The notes below the pieces were generated by a model, which had not been told where the DNA came from, ran no database searches, and saw only the letters and a list, made by a program, of their open reading frames with translations. The position numbers were made by a program, and so were the translations under genes. Positions 20,870 to 32,124 of a stretch of DNA of 64,000 nt are shown here, in pieces. This DNA is from Ryuthela nishihirai (Eukaryota; Arthropoda; Arachnida; Araneae; Heptathelidae): assembly GCA_038380435.1 (NCBI GenBank), contig JAWZYU010000011.1, positions 83,180,501 to 83,244,500 of the forward strand, in the 5' to 3' direction. The stretch's first letter is position 1, and each line of letters starts with the position of its first letter.

Positions 20870-23800
20870 ATATAGATCTGTAAATGGTAGCTAGGTAGTC
20901 ACTGGAAGAAGAGCTATGCACCAATCCCCTGTGATGATGCATAGAACCGGCCAGGCCTAGCACCTAATGTCCGACCCCGCCTTCTCGTGGTGCAGACCGT
21001 TAGTACCTTTCAAAAGAGGTATTCTCTTGTGGAAGTGAACGGAAGGGGAGGGCTGCCAGATTAGTGTGGCCTACTGATCTGGACAACTATGGCTACCTTT
21101 CTTTTTTTTCTACCCTGCTGAGGAGTGGTCAACCACACAGGGTCCTGGTGCTGACCATATAAACCCACTGGACTGGACAAATATATGGCTCTGAGCTTGA
21201 TTATGGATCCTGATTTTGCTGCACTGGTGGGCTTCTGTGGAGGGAAAATCTTCCGCTGTGTTTTCTGTTTGTTTGTGGGTTGACAGCCCCAAATCAGCTG
21301 TCAACAAGATTCACAGGATATATTTATCAGCTGTTGGATAATCCTGAGCAGAAGTCATCGCGGGCACCTGAACTCTTTGCTTCTATTGGCATCGTCAAAT
21401 TCTAATTTGGAGGAAGTCTTCCAGTTCAACATTCTACATTGGAGGAAGTCTTTCAGTACTATTAGGGGGCTGTTTGATATTGTTGGCAATCCCTCTCTCA
21501 ATAAACATAGTTTCTTTAAACATCCCACTAACCATTTTCTCTGCATAGGTAGTTGGAATGTGAGGACTCTGCACAGAGCTTTTTCTCTTGATGACAACAA
21601 GAATTCCACTATTATAATTTAGATATTCTCGGCTTGCAAGAGACCAGATGGACAGATAAAGGTCAGATTCTTAAAAATAATCTTAAATTTATCTTTTCAG
21701 GGAGGGACGACAATAAGCATCACCAAGGCGTGGATCTGCTTCTCAGCAGACACGTTAGTGATGCTCTTCTAGGATATGAGTGCATTAATGAAAGGTTTCT
21801 TGCAGCAAAATTTCAGACAAGCGTTAAAGACTTGAATGTTATCTGCTGTTATGCCGCCCACTGAGGATGCCGATGAGGATGAGAAGGATGGGTTTTATGA
21901 ACAACTTCAGGATATTTTGAATTCTGTCAAGAAAGGATATATTACCCTTGTTCTTGGTGACTTCAGTGCCAAAGTTGGTACTGACTCTGATCTTTGGGCA
22001 GGAGTAATAGGCCCTTTTGGTATTGGTAGCTGCAATGGCAATGGGCAACGTCTCCTACAGGTAAGTAAACTCAATGAAATTCAGAATAAATAACACTTAT
22101 TACAAACACCGCGACATACATAAGTACACATGGGTGTCACCTGATGGGCTGCATAAGAATATGATTGATTACATATTAATTAACAGCAAATGGGCTAGTT
22201 CTGTTAGGAATACCAGGGCATATAGGGGAGCTGAAATTGGATCTGACCATTACCTTGTTAAAAGTGTGTTGCAACTTAAACTTAAAAAGTGTTGTGCTAG
22301 GGTTAAAAAATTTACCTTTAATACTGAAGCTCTGAAAGACCCAGTTATAGCTAAAGCTCACTGTGATAGGTTACTTAGTCATTATGACAATCATGGTTTG
22401 CTTAATACTGAAGGTGAGGAAGAATGGGGCCATTTTAAGCAGGCTTTTTTTGGTGACTAACAGTACTCTTTTGGAAAAAAGGCGCAGAGGAGATAGAATT
22501 ATTTGAGTGATAAAGCACTTGAACTTGTTTCAGAAAGAAAGAACTGTAGGAATGTCCGTAATCAATACCCTACTAGTCCTAATAGAAAGCATTACAGAGA
22601 ACGTAATAAACGTGTGAAAGATCAGTTAGCTGCTGATAAGAATCTTTGGCTTGATGGTTTGGCTGACAAAGCCGAGGAAGCAGTTAGACAGTACAACAGC
22701 AGAGAGCTGTACCAGATAGTTAATGTTTTGTGTGGTAGAAAACGGACAGGTATACAAGGATTGAAGGATAAACAAGGTAAGGTTATAGAAGGGGAGGATT
22801 CTGTCATGGCTAGGTGGGCTGAGCATTTCAGTGATGTTCTAAACAATGTAGTTAGTTCTACTCCCATTGTTTGCAAAGATGATAGATGCATTGGTGGCTT
22901 TAATGTTGGCCCTAACACAGTCTGAAGTTAGTTAAGCATTTCTAAACTTAAACTACATAAATCCCCAGGGGTAGATGAAATTACTACGGAAATGCTTATA
23001 GCTGGGAATATTTCGGGTACCACATGGATGACTGAAATTCTGAATATCTTTTATGATAAAGGCATGGTTCCTAAGGATTTTACCAGAGCTATTGTTATCC
23101 CTATTTTCAAAAAAGGTGATCGCAGTTCTTGTGATAAATATAGGGATATCAGCCTACTAATCTGTTGAAGGTAAATTTCTTTGAATGATTGTGCTTAATA
23201 GAATTAAGAATCTGGTTGACAGGTAATTGCGTGATAAGCAATGTGGAATCAGAAGTGGTAGGGGATGTGTGGATCAGATATTTTCACTCAGGCAGATTCT
23301 TCAGAAATGTTTAGAATTTGAGAAACCTTTGGTTGTTAACTTTATTGATTTCAAAAAGGCTTTCCGCTCTGTTGATCGTCATAATTTGTGGCTGATTGTG
23401 AGATCGTATGGCATACCAGACAAGTTAGTTAATATGATGAAAGCTCTCTATAATAACACTGAGTCGTGTGTTAGAGTTGGTAAGACTTGTAGCAATTGGT
23501 TCAGCATCACTTCTGGTGTTCGACAAGGGTGCATTTTGTCTCCTTTTCTCTTTAGCTTGGTTATTGATTATGTTATGCGAAATTCACTTCAAGGGAAAGA
23601 TTTTGGCCTTAAATGGACTGGAGATATACGAAAATTTCTGATTTAGATTATGCTGATGATTTAGCCCTTTTGGTAAATGATGCTGATGTGATGAACTCTT
23701 TCATTCGAGCTGTTGATGAGAGTAGAGTAGGTTTGGTAGTAGAATAGGTTTGGTTATAAACAGAGAGAAAACTAAAGTGATGAAAATTGGTCAGGCAGGT

Positions 23801-24475
23801 TGTGATTCAGTTCATCTGAATGGTTGCAATCTTGAGCAGGTGTCATAGTTTAATTATCTTGGTAGCTATGTAACAGATAATGGTGATGTGCGGCATGAGA
23901 TTAACAGACGAATAGGAATTGCTGCCACGACTTTTAAGAATCTATGGAGAGTGTGGAGAAATAGGCGTATACACTTAAAGACTAAAATTAGATTATATAA
24001 TAGTTTGGTTCTTTCTAGAGTTAGTTATGGTAGTGAAACTTGCACACTTTGTAAACAAGAAAACAGGAAACATGATGCTTTTGATTCTAAATGCTTTATG
24101 TTGTATCTTGGGCATTAGATGGTTCAACTTTGTAAGTAATAATGAGGTTAGGCAAAGGAGCCGGCAACCTCCTTTAAGCAGCATATTGTGCAGAGAGAGA
24201 CTCCGTTGGTTTGGCCATGTTGCTCGTATGAATAATTATAGATTGGCGAATAGGGTTATGAACAGTGTGCCTGGTGGCCTCAGAAGGAGGGGGAGACCTA
24301 GGATGCAGTGGGCAGACAATGTCAAACAGGACCTTGTTAGAATTGGTGTGCAGTGGCCAGATGCAGTAGATGTAGCTCAGGATAGACTTGCTTGGAGAAC
24401 TAAATTGCACGGTCTGGTTGGACCTCCGTAGCCCATGGCTGCTTGAGGATGAGGATGATGATGATGATATATATA
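20870..24475 (+). mobile_element. LINE-B copy 2 (RTE-like), near full length, plus strand
   Basis: Begins at tctgtaaatggtagctaggt, the same 5' end as the copy starting at 27669, and ends in gaggatgaggatgatgatga. It has an untranslated leader, endonuclease, RT and a C-terminal WFGHVARM region. The flanks contain near-identical 17-bp words acaagtagcacttgtct (20826) and acaagtaacacttgtct (24533), which may be the target-site duplication made when it inserted into copy 1. Confidence 0.75.
21540..24431 (+). pseudogene. LINE-B copy 2 ORF: endonuclease, RT and C-terminal region
   Basis: Order: SWNVRTLHRAF (first endonuclease strand, 21550), QETRWTDKGQ (21634), VLGDFSAKVGTDSDLW (about 21945), GSDHYLVKSVLQLKLK (22240), linker 22503-22925, RT start 23020, RT core 23227-23646 (FIDFKKAFRSVDRHNLW; SGVRQGCILSPF), catalytic YADD at about 23648 in another frame, and C-terminal LRWFGHVARMNNYRLANRVM (24200). 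At least five frame breaks make it inactive. RTE-clade affinity is inferred from this gene order, the lack of RNase H and the short-repeat tail. Confidence 0.8.
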
Positions 24476-24532
24476 TAATATTAGATATATGGTATATGGT
24501 AAATTGTCTTATTACACTATGTCTATATTCAG

Positions 24533-25425
24533 ACAAGTAACACTTGTCTGGAATTTTGTTCTAAGAAACCTTTCATTAATGCACTCATATCTTATAAGAG
24601 CATAACTAGCGTGTTTCCTGAGAAGCAGACCCACGCCTTGGTGATGCTTATAGTCTTCCTTCCCTTAAAAGAGAAATTTAAGATTATTTTTAAGAATCTA
24701 ACCTTTATCTGTCTATCTGATCTCTTGCAAGCCAGAATATTAAATTATAACGGTGGAATTCTTGTGTGAGTACATTTAGAGAATAAGCTTTGTGCAGAAT
24801 CCTCACATTCCTATGGAGAGAAAATGGTTAGTGGGAAGTTTAAAGAAACTATGTTTATTGAGACAGGAAATTGCGACAATATCAAACAGCTCCCTAATCG
24901 CAGACATGGGGCAAAGACCCGTTCCCCCACTAGTAAAGGCTGAAGCCATCTACACTGGAAGACCTCCTCCAATGTAGAATTTGACGATGCCAATAGAAGC
25001 AAAGGGTTCAGGTGCCTGCGATAACCTTTGCTCAGGATTATCCACAAGCTAATAAACACATCCTGTGAATCTATTCACTTGGGGCTGTCAACCCACAAAC
25101 AAACAGAAAACAGCGGAAGATTTTTCCTCCATAGAAGCCTACCAGTGCAGCGAATTCAGGATCCATAATCAAGCTCAGAGCCATAATTCCGTTCAAGTTA
25201 TATGGTCAAGTCAAGTATATGGTCAGCACAGGACCCTGTGTGGTTGACCACTCTTCAGTAGGGTAGAAAAATACGAAAAGTAGCCATAGTTATCCAGATC
25301 AGTAGGCCACACTAATCAGGCAGCCTTCCACTTACTTTCACTTCCCCAAGAGAGTATCTTTTTTGAAAGATACTAACGGCCTGTACTACGAGAAGGCGAG
25401 GTCGGACTTTAGGTGCTAGACTTCA
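24533..25425 (-). mobile_element. LINE-B copy 1, 5' part, minus strand
   Basis: Reads on the minus strand from the 5' leader (actacgagaaggcgaggtcg, reversed, near 25387) to the endonuclease region and stops at the point where the 18.1-20.85 kb block continues. It includes the QETRW region near 24727. Together the two blocks make one minus-strand LINE-B split by copy 2. Confidence 0.7.
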
Positions 25426-27660
25426 TTGTTCCCTCCCTCATTCCTGTCCTCCCTCCCTCCCTACCACGAAAGTGGGAGGAGGTGCTATGGATTCATTGTT
25501 GTTGCAATCTGCCTTTGTTCAACCTCTGCCTCCCATATCTTTTATTCCCTGTTAACGAACAATTTAAGAGCAAGGGTGTTATGCGATCCTTTGTTGTCAC
25601 ACTATTATTTTATTTTCCCATTTTTTTTTCAGTTCTTCTACAGGAAAGGGCCTGTGGGTTGTGCGATCCCTTTAGTGGTTCGCTGGCGCCCACACCTTTG
25701 CTTTCCACAGACGTGAGTTATATGCTGTTTGTCTTACAGTTTCAGCTGAATGATTAACACATTATGGCAGCGTTTACTGCCATAATGTGTTAATCACAGG
25801 GAATTGGTGCAGTGACTACTTAGCACAGGGAATTGGTGCAGTAACTCCCAGTGACTCCTTCTGCGTCCCAACAGCTGTTCACTGGATTTCCTTCTTCTAT
25901 CTAGCTCTGAACTCATTTGATCTGAATATTTAGCCATTGTATGTGTCAAAGTGTGACTCAGAAGCAAAATAACCATTCTAATTTCAAAGTGTCATACCAC
26001 ATTGAAAAGTTCTTGCATTGTCAAAGCCACACTAAAATTTTCAACTAAAAAATTTGATAAAATGTTTTTTAAAATCTCGCACATTTGTGAAGTTAAACAT
26101 TCCATTAGTGATATACAGGACTGCTTTAGAGCGGAAGAAGGGGGAGGTGTAAGTGTCCTGACTCCAAGAAAAAGGAGGGACACTTTTAGTACTATACTTA
26201 GCTTATTTTTTTCAATAAAATATATATATTTGAATTTGTGTAAAATTTTAAATCGGTAACATCAATATTATGCTCAAACAAAGGTGGTGTAAGGTCTGTA
26301 CTTTTATTTATATTTCATTTCTGATAATATGAAAGGGGGGGGGGGTCGCAATGCTGTAAAGTTTGGCGGCTGAAATAGTTACAATTTAAATACTTTTCTT
26401 GCGAAGGGTTTGGAATTTAGCCTGTTCAATTCTACTGCTTCGTCAGGACGTTTACTGACATAATGTGTTTAAAACTGTTTTAAAAATTTAACTATTACTC
26501 TTCCGGAAATATTTTTTAAATGTTTTGACCGTTAAAAGAACAATGAAATAATTCATTTTTGGCTAACCTTGACAGAAATATAGATGGAAACAGGATTAAT
26601 AGTTTTCTCTTCAAGCTCAAATTTGTCAAGTTTTTTAACATCTAAAACGCTTACAAATTCAAGTTTTGGATATTTCAAATCACCATGATCAAGATTTCGA
26701 ATAATGTCATTTGATGGTGCATGCGTATTTAACGTATTTAACGGTAACAATATTTAATAGCTCAAAATAGCTACAGCAATATCTTTCCATGTTATGTGAA
26801 AGGGAATCTAATTCCCAAGCTCTTTAACTTCTAAAATATGCATTTAATGGAAAAATGTGATGAAGAAAAATTAAAATCATAATCAAATTTATTTAAATCT
26901 CGATTTTTCATCAATAAGTTCAGTCTTTAAAGAATTATGGAAGCTGGGATATTTAACGATAAATAATTTTGTTTTCTAAAAATCATTCAAAATTACCTAA
27001 TATTGAAATAATCATTACGTACACTTTTAAAATGCATATTTTATCAAACGATTTGAAGTAATAATTGTTATTTAGGTTTCAATTAATACCTGAGGTAAAT
27101 TCTTATGACCCATTACTGTTGTGAAATATTCTAGCTTCCATAAAGCCTTAAATACTGGAAGTATTGTGTTGAAAATCGATGTTCAAATAGATTTGATTAT
27201 GATCTTTAATTTATTTCCGATAACATTTTCCTACTAAAATGCATATTTTAGAAGTTACAGAGCTTTGAAGTTGGATTCCCATTCATATAACATGGAAATT
27301 ACCTAATATTTTGGTAGGGCAGTGTAATTCAGTTCCGTATATTGTGAAGATATTCATCATTTTGAGCTAATGACAATAATTTTCCCTTGTTTACAATTCC
27401 TGCAATTCCAAAATATTATTTATTCAAAAGCGATCTCTGAATTTTTTCCAATTTCTCATGTCAACATTACGTTGCTGAAATATTTATTTAGCTACTTGTA
27501 TCGCAGATCGAGTTTGGAAATGATTCTATAGAAACTGAGTATTGTTTCATAAGTTTCTCCTCTTCAAAATCCTACACAACACTGTATCATCGTTCACACT
27601 TCTAGTTAATTATAAGAACAGGATTTGTATTTTTTTATTTCTTAAATTTAAAAAGTTTTA
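25426..27660. other. Unidentified DNA with a diverged interspersed repeat
   Basis: No gene is recognised. A CT-rich run lies at 25431-25462 and poly-G at 26336-26345. Two ~25-bp direct repeats with core cacagggaattggtgcagt lie at 25796-25847. The part at about 26760-27310 is a diverged copy of the repeat also present near 5200-5665. A separate entry covers the hairpin. Confidence 0.4.
25751..25796. repeat. Perfect hairpin, 20-bp arms, 6-nt loop
   Basis: tgattaacacattatggcag is followed by cgttta and its exact reverse complement. Part of one arm (cataatgtgtt) recurs near 26459. It has no T-run and no gene beside it to suggest a terminator. Confidence 0.9.
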
Positions 27661-28559
27661 TTTCCCACACGGTCTGTAAATGGTAGCTAGGCATAAACTG
27701 GAAGGAGAGCTGTGTATCAATCTCCAGTGATGATGCACAGAACTGGCCAGATCTAGCACCTAATGTCCGACCCCGCCTTCTCGTGGAGCAGAACTGAGTC
27801 TTGTTCAGTCTGAGTAACGTTCTCGTGGTGCAGACCGTACCTTTCAAAAGAAATATTCTCTTTTGGAAAGGAATGCAAAGGGAGGGTTGCCAGCTCAGTG
27901 TGGCTTACTGATCTGGTCATCTATGACCACTTTTTCTTTATTTTCAACCCTGATGAGGAGTGCCCAACTTCACAGGGTCCTGGTGCTGACCATTTATACC
28001 CACTAGACTGGACTGGTTTATGGGTTTGAGCTTCTTTGTGGATCCTGGACTTCCTGCACTGGTGGGCCTATGTTGAGGGAGAATCTGCCGCTGTGTTTTC
28101 TGTTTGACTTCTGGGTTGCCAGCCCTAAGTGAACAGAGGAATGGGATATCTTATATCAGCTGGTGGATAATCCTGATCAGAGGCCATTGCAGGTACCTGA
28201 ACCTCACTTAGTTGGGCATCGTCAATCTAAAACTTAAGCCATGCTAGTTGGGCATCGTCAATCCTAAACTTAAGTAATGTGTCTTAGACAGGCCATATGG
28301 CTCTTGAAAAAGTCCATTTGAAAAGGGTGGAGCCTGAAGTTCCTACCAGCATTGGTGACTTCAGCCTTTAGCAGAGGAGGAACAGGTCTTTGCCCCATGC
28401 CTGCGATCAGGGGGCTGTTTGATATTGTTGGCCTTATCTATCTCAATATACCTAGTTTGTTTAAAAATCCTACTAATCATTTTCTTTCTGCAGGAACGTG
28501 GAACTGAGGACATTCTCTTGATGTATAGAGATACTAATACTGATATATTCTCTTGATAC

Positions 28560-30600
28560 CCTCATGCAGGAATTCCAGTGTTATAACCTAGATATTTTAG
28601 GCTTGCAAGAGACCAGATGGACAGGTAAAGGTGAGATACTAAAAATAACTTTAAATTTCTCTTTTCAGGTAGGGAAGATGGAAAGCATCTCCAAGGTGTA
28701 GGTTTGCTTCTCAGCAGACACGCCAGTGATGCTCTTCTAGGATATGACTGCATTAATAAAAGATTTTATAGAGCAAAATTTAAAACAAAAATTAAAGACA
28801 TGACCCAGAGGACTCTAATGAGAACGAGAAGGATACATTTTAAAGCCAGCTTCAGGATATTTTGAATTCTGTGAAGGAAGGAGATATTTCTCTTGTGTTA
28901 AGTGACTTCAATGCTAAAGTTGGTACTGACTCTGACCTTTGTGCAGGAGTTTCAGGTCCCTTTGGTAGTTCCAATGGCAATGGGGAGCATCTCTAAAGAT
29001 AAGTAAACTTAATGGTTTATGAATAACTAACACTTATTACAAACACCGCGACATACATAAGTACACATGGTTTCACCTGATGGGTTGCATAAGAATATGA
29101 TTGATTGTATATTAATTAACAGCAAATGGGCTAGTTCTGTTAGGAATACAGGTCATATAGGGGAGCTGAAATTGGATCTGACCATTACCTTGTTAAAAGT
29201 GTCTTGCAACTTAAACTTAAAAAGTGTTGTGCTAGGGTTAAAAAATTTACCTTTAATACTGAAGCTCTCAAAGACCCAGTTATAGCTAAAGCTCACTGTG
29301 ATAGGTTACTTAGTCATTATGACAATCATGGTTTGCTTAATACTGAAGGTGAGGAAGAATGGGGCCATTTTAAGCAGACCTTTTTTGGAAACTAACAGTA
29401 CTCTTTTGGAAAAAAGGAGCAGAGGAGATAGAATTATTTGAGTGATAAAGCACTTGAACTTGTTTCAGAAAGAAAGAACTGTAGGAATGTCCTTAATCAA
29501 TACCCTAGTAGTCCTAATAGAAAGCATTACAGAGAACTTAATAAACGTGTGAAAGATCAGTTAGCTGCTGATAAGAATCTTTGGCTTGATAGTCTGGCTG
29601 ACAAAGCCGAGGAAGCAGTTAGACAGCACAACAGCAGAGAGCTGTACCAGATAGTTAATGTTTTGTGTGGTAGAAAACGGACAGGTGTACAAGGATTGAA
29701 GGATAAACAAGGTAATGTTATAGAAGGGGAGGATTCTGTCATGGATAGGTGGGCTGAGCATTTCAGTGATGTTCTAAACAATGTAGTTAGTTCTACTTCC
29801 ATTGTTTGCAATGATGATAGATGCATTGGTGGCTCTAATGTTGGCCCTATAACACAATCTGAAGTTGATTTTGGCTGTTTCTAAACTTAAACTACATAAA
29901 TCCCCAGGGGTAGATGAAATTACTATCGAAATGCTTAGAGCTGGGAATGTTTCGGTTACCACTTGGATGACAGAAATTCTGAATATCTTTTATGATAAAG
30001 GCATGGTTCCTAAGGATTTTATTAGAGCTATTGTTATCCCTATTTTCAAAAAACGGTGATCGCAGTTCTTGTAATAACTATAGGGGTATCAGCCTACTCT
30101 CTGTTCCAGGTAAAGTTCTTTCCACGATTATGCTTAATAGAATTAAGAATCTGGTTGACAGTCAATTGCGTGATGAGCAATGTGGATTCAGAAGTGGTAG
30201 GAGATGTGTGGATCAGATATTTTCACTTAGGCAGATTCTTGAGAAATGTTTAGAGTTTCGGAAACCTTTGGATTCTGAATTTGTTGATTTCAAAAAGGCT
30301 TTCTACTCTGTTGATCGTCATAATTTGTGGTTGATTGTGAGATCATATGGTATACCTGAGAAGTTAGTTACCACAATGAAAGCTCTTTGTAATAACACTG
30401 AGTCGTGTGTGAGAGTTGGTAAGGCTTGTAGCAATTGGTTTAGCATTACTTCTGGTGTTCGACAAGGGTGCATTTTGTCTCCTTTTCTCTTTAGTTTGGT
30501 TATTGATTATGTTATGCGAAATTCACTTCAAGGGAAAGATTTTGGCCTTAAATGGGCTGGAGATAGTTATGGTAGTGAAACTTGGACACTTTGTAAATAG
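28560..30600 (+). pseudogene. LINE-B copy 3 ORF: endonuclease and RT lacking the catalytic core
   Basis: Endonuclease blocks lie at 28600-28960 and 29067-29395, the linker at 29438-29884 (open, closest to intact of the three), and RT at 29865-30600 (FIRAIVIPIFKK; NNYRGISLLSVPGKVLSTI; FVDFKKAFYSVDRHNLW; SGVRQGCILSPFLFSL). It lacks the two lesions shared by copies 1 and 2 (no stop before RDEQCGFRSGR) and so derives from a healthier source. The deletion after KWAGD removes YADD, so it cannot be catalytic. Confidence 0.8.
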
Positions 30601-30719
30601 GATAACAGGAAACTAGATGCTTTTGATTCCAGATGGTTACGCAGTATCTTGGGCATTAGGTGTTTCAACTTTGTAACTAATGATGAGGTTAGGCAAAGGA
30701 GTCGGCAACCTCCTTTAAG

Positions 30720-30725
30720 CAGCAT
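30720..30725. repeat. Polinton target-site duplication, left
   Basis: CAGCAT lies directly before the left TIR; the same six bases follow the right TIR at 47303-47308. LINE-B copy 2 has a single CAGCAT at the equivalent empty site (24179-24184). Six bp is the normal duplication for Polintons. Confidence 0.95.
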
Positions 30726-30909
30726 AGTAGTTTATTCACAACCGACCGTTCCCCCTTTGCACAGTGCTTTCCCCCCCTATGTCGCAATCGTCCACGTTGT
30801 CTTCTTGACTTGGACCCCCTATGTCGCAATCGACCGGAAATTGACCTGTGCTGGGCCACGTTGCCTTCTGAACTTTGATCCCTATGTTGCAATCAACAGG
30901 AAATTGACC
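30726..30909 (+). repeat. Polinton left terminal inverted repeat, 184 bp
   Basis: Starts AGTAGTTTATTCACAACCGA and matches the reversed right end with about a dozen differences. Inside are repeats of ctatgtcgcaatcgaccgga-type words, each followed by aattgacc, about 30-60 bp apart, possibly sites bound by the integrase or terminal protein. Confidence 0.92.
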
Positions 30910-31960
30910 ATGGCGTAGCAACTGTCGTGGTATTAATAATTCATAATTAATAATTCATAATTAATAATTCATAATTAAAAATTCCTCCCCCTTTTAACCC
31001 CTTGCGCTATCTAGTTTTTAACTCTAATTTTAAGGTCCCCTTCTCGAATAGTCTCGATTTTTCTTTATTTCAGACTTACCTTTTATTTTAAAACCTCGAT
31101 TTTGCAAACCCCCATGGTTGAGCTATATTTTAAGCCCTCCTTCTCGAGCAGTCTCGATTTTTCTTTATTTCAGACCCCCCCCCCCCAATGGTTGACTTAT
31201 ATTTTAAACCCTCCACTTGCAGACCACCTGGTTGACCTATATTTTAAGCCCTACCTATATTTTAAGGCCCCCTCGGATTACAAGTCTCAGAATAATTCCA
31301 CAGAAAAGGATGACACAAGTCTCAATTGTAAAAATCAACTCGCAAAGTTGTATTCTTATTAATTAAAACCCTTTCTATTAAAAGTTACCTCTATTAAAAA
31401 TCTTTTGGTGTTCATTTTGCCAGGACTGCTAAACGATTCCCTTTTATTAAAACTCTGGTATTTATTTTTTCCAACCCCGTTAATCGATCCCTTAGTAAAT
31501 AAAAACTCTCACTTACCTTTATTAAAATCATCCAGCGCTCGTAATAAATCGGTTTAATCGGGGGAAAAAAAATCATTCTATCGCTAGCGTACCTCCACGT
31601 TAATTTCGGGGAAAAGCCTCATCGGATCCAAGGTTCACGTATTTTACTAGAAGAATGACACAGTAACTGTTCCACAGAAAAATTAATAAAATTTGGTTTA
31701 AATTATTCGTAGGACTTGTATATAAGATCTAGCTTTAGACGTTCACCAGCCTAAAAGTTTACAAAGTCCGTTATCGGTGTATCGGAAATCGTACGTTTCC
31801 TGTAGACATCCTTCAGATCGCTTATTAGTGGGGTAGCAACAGCACTTTCGCCACATCACACGATATGGTGCAATCCTTTATCAGCTGGAAGGTCAAATGT
31901 CCAGCGCTTCACTGTGTCTGCATTTGACACTGATAAGGTTTAAAAATAGATGATTCCTAG
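30910..31960. other. Polinton subterminal noncoding region
   Basis: Holds a short tandem array of attaataattcataa-type units (30933-30980) and a ~100-bp direct repeat (ctcgatttttctttatttca at about 31050 and 31154). No gene is supported; the 86-residue frame at 31102-31362 is repeat-derived. Confidence 0.6.
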
Positions 31961-32000
31961 AATCCACATTGCACAACGGTCAAAGTCCAGTGGGGGAGGG

Positions 32001-32010
32001 TGTATATAAA
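32001..32010 (+). promoter_or_regulatory. TATA box for the polymerase gene
   Basis: tgtatataaa lies about 120 bp upstream of the proposed polB ATG at 32125. It follows a G-rich tgggggaggg and is the only strong TATA-like site between the left TIR and exon 1. Confidence 0.6.
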
Positions 32011-32124
32011 CACCGACTTCTCAGCGACTGTCACTGTGTTCTTCATCTGTCAGTTTGCGACCTGTCAACCCTGCTCGCTCTCCTTCTCTACCTGCTAGCT
32101 CGTCGATCCTCTTCTCTACCTGAG

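Larger units (their letters stand above)
27667..30725 (+). mobile_element. LINE-B copy 3, split by the Polinton
   Basis: Same 5' end as copy 2 (tctgtaaatggtagctaggc) and the same order of leader, endonuclease and RT. It stops at the Polinton left end, and its 3' end resumes at 47303. About 450 bp is missing at ~30570, where the RT text jumps from KDFGLKWAGD straight to SYGSETWTLCK, losing the catalytic YADD. Confidence 0.85.

Noticed and set aside
25751..25796. Bacterial-type terminator
   Set aside because: No T-run or upstream gene, and the DNA is eukaryotic.
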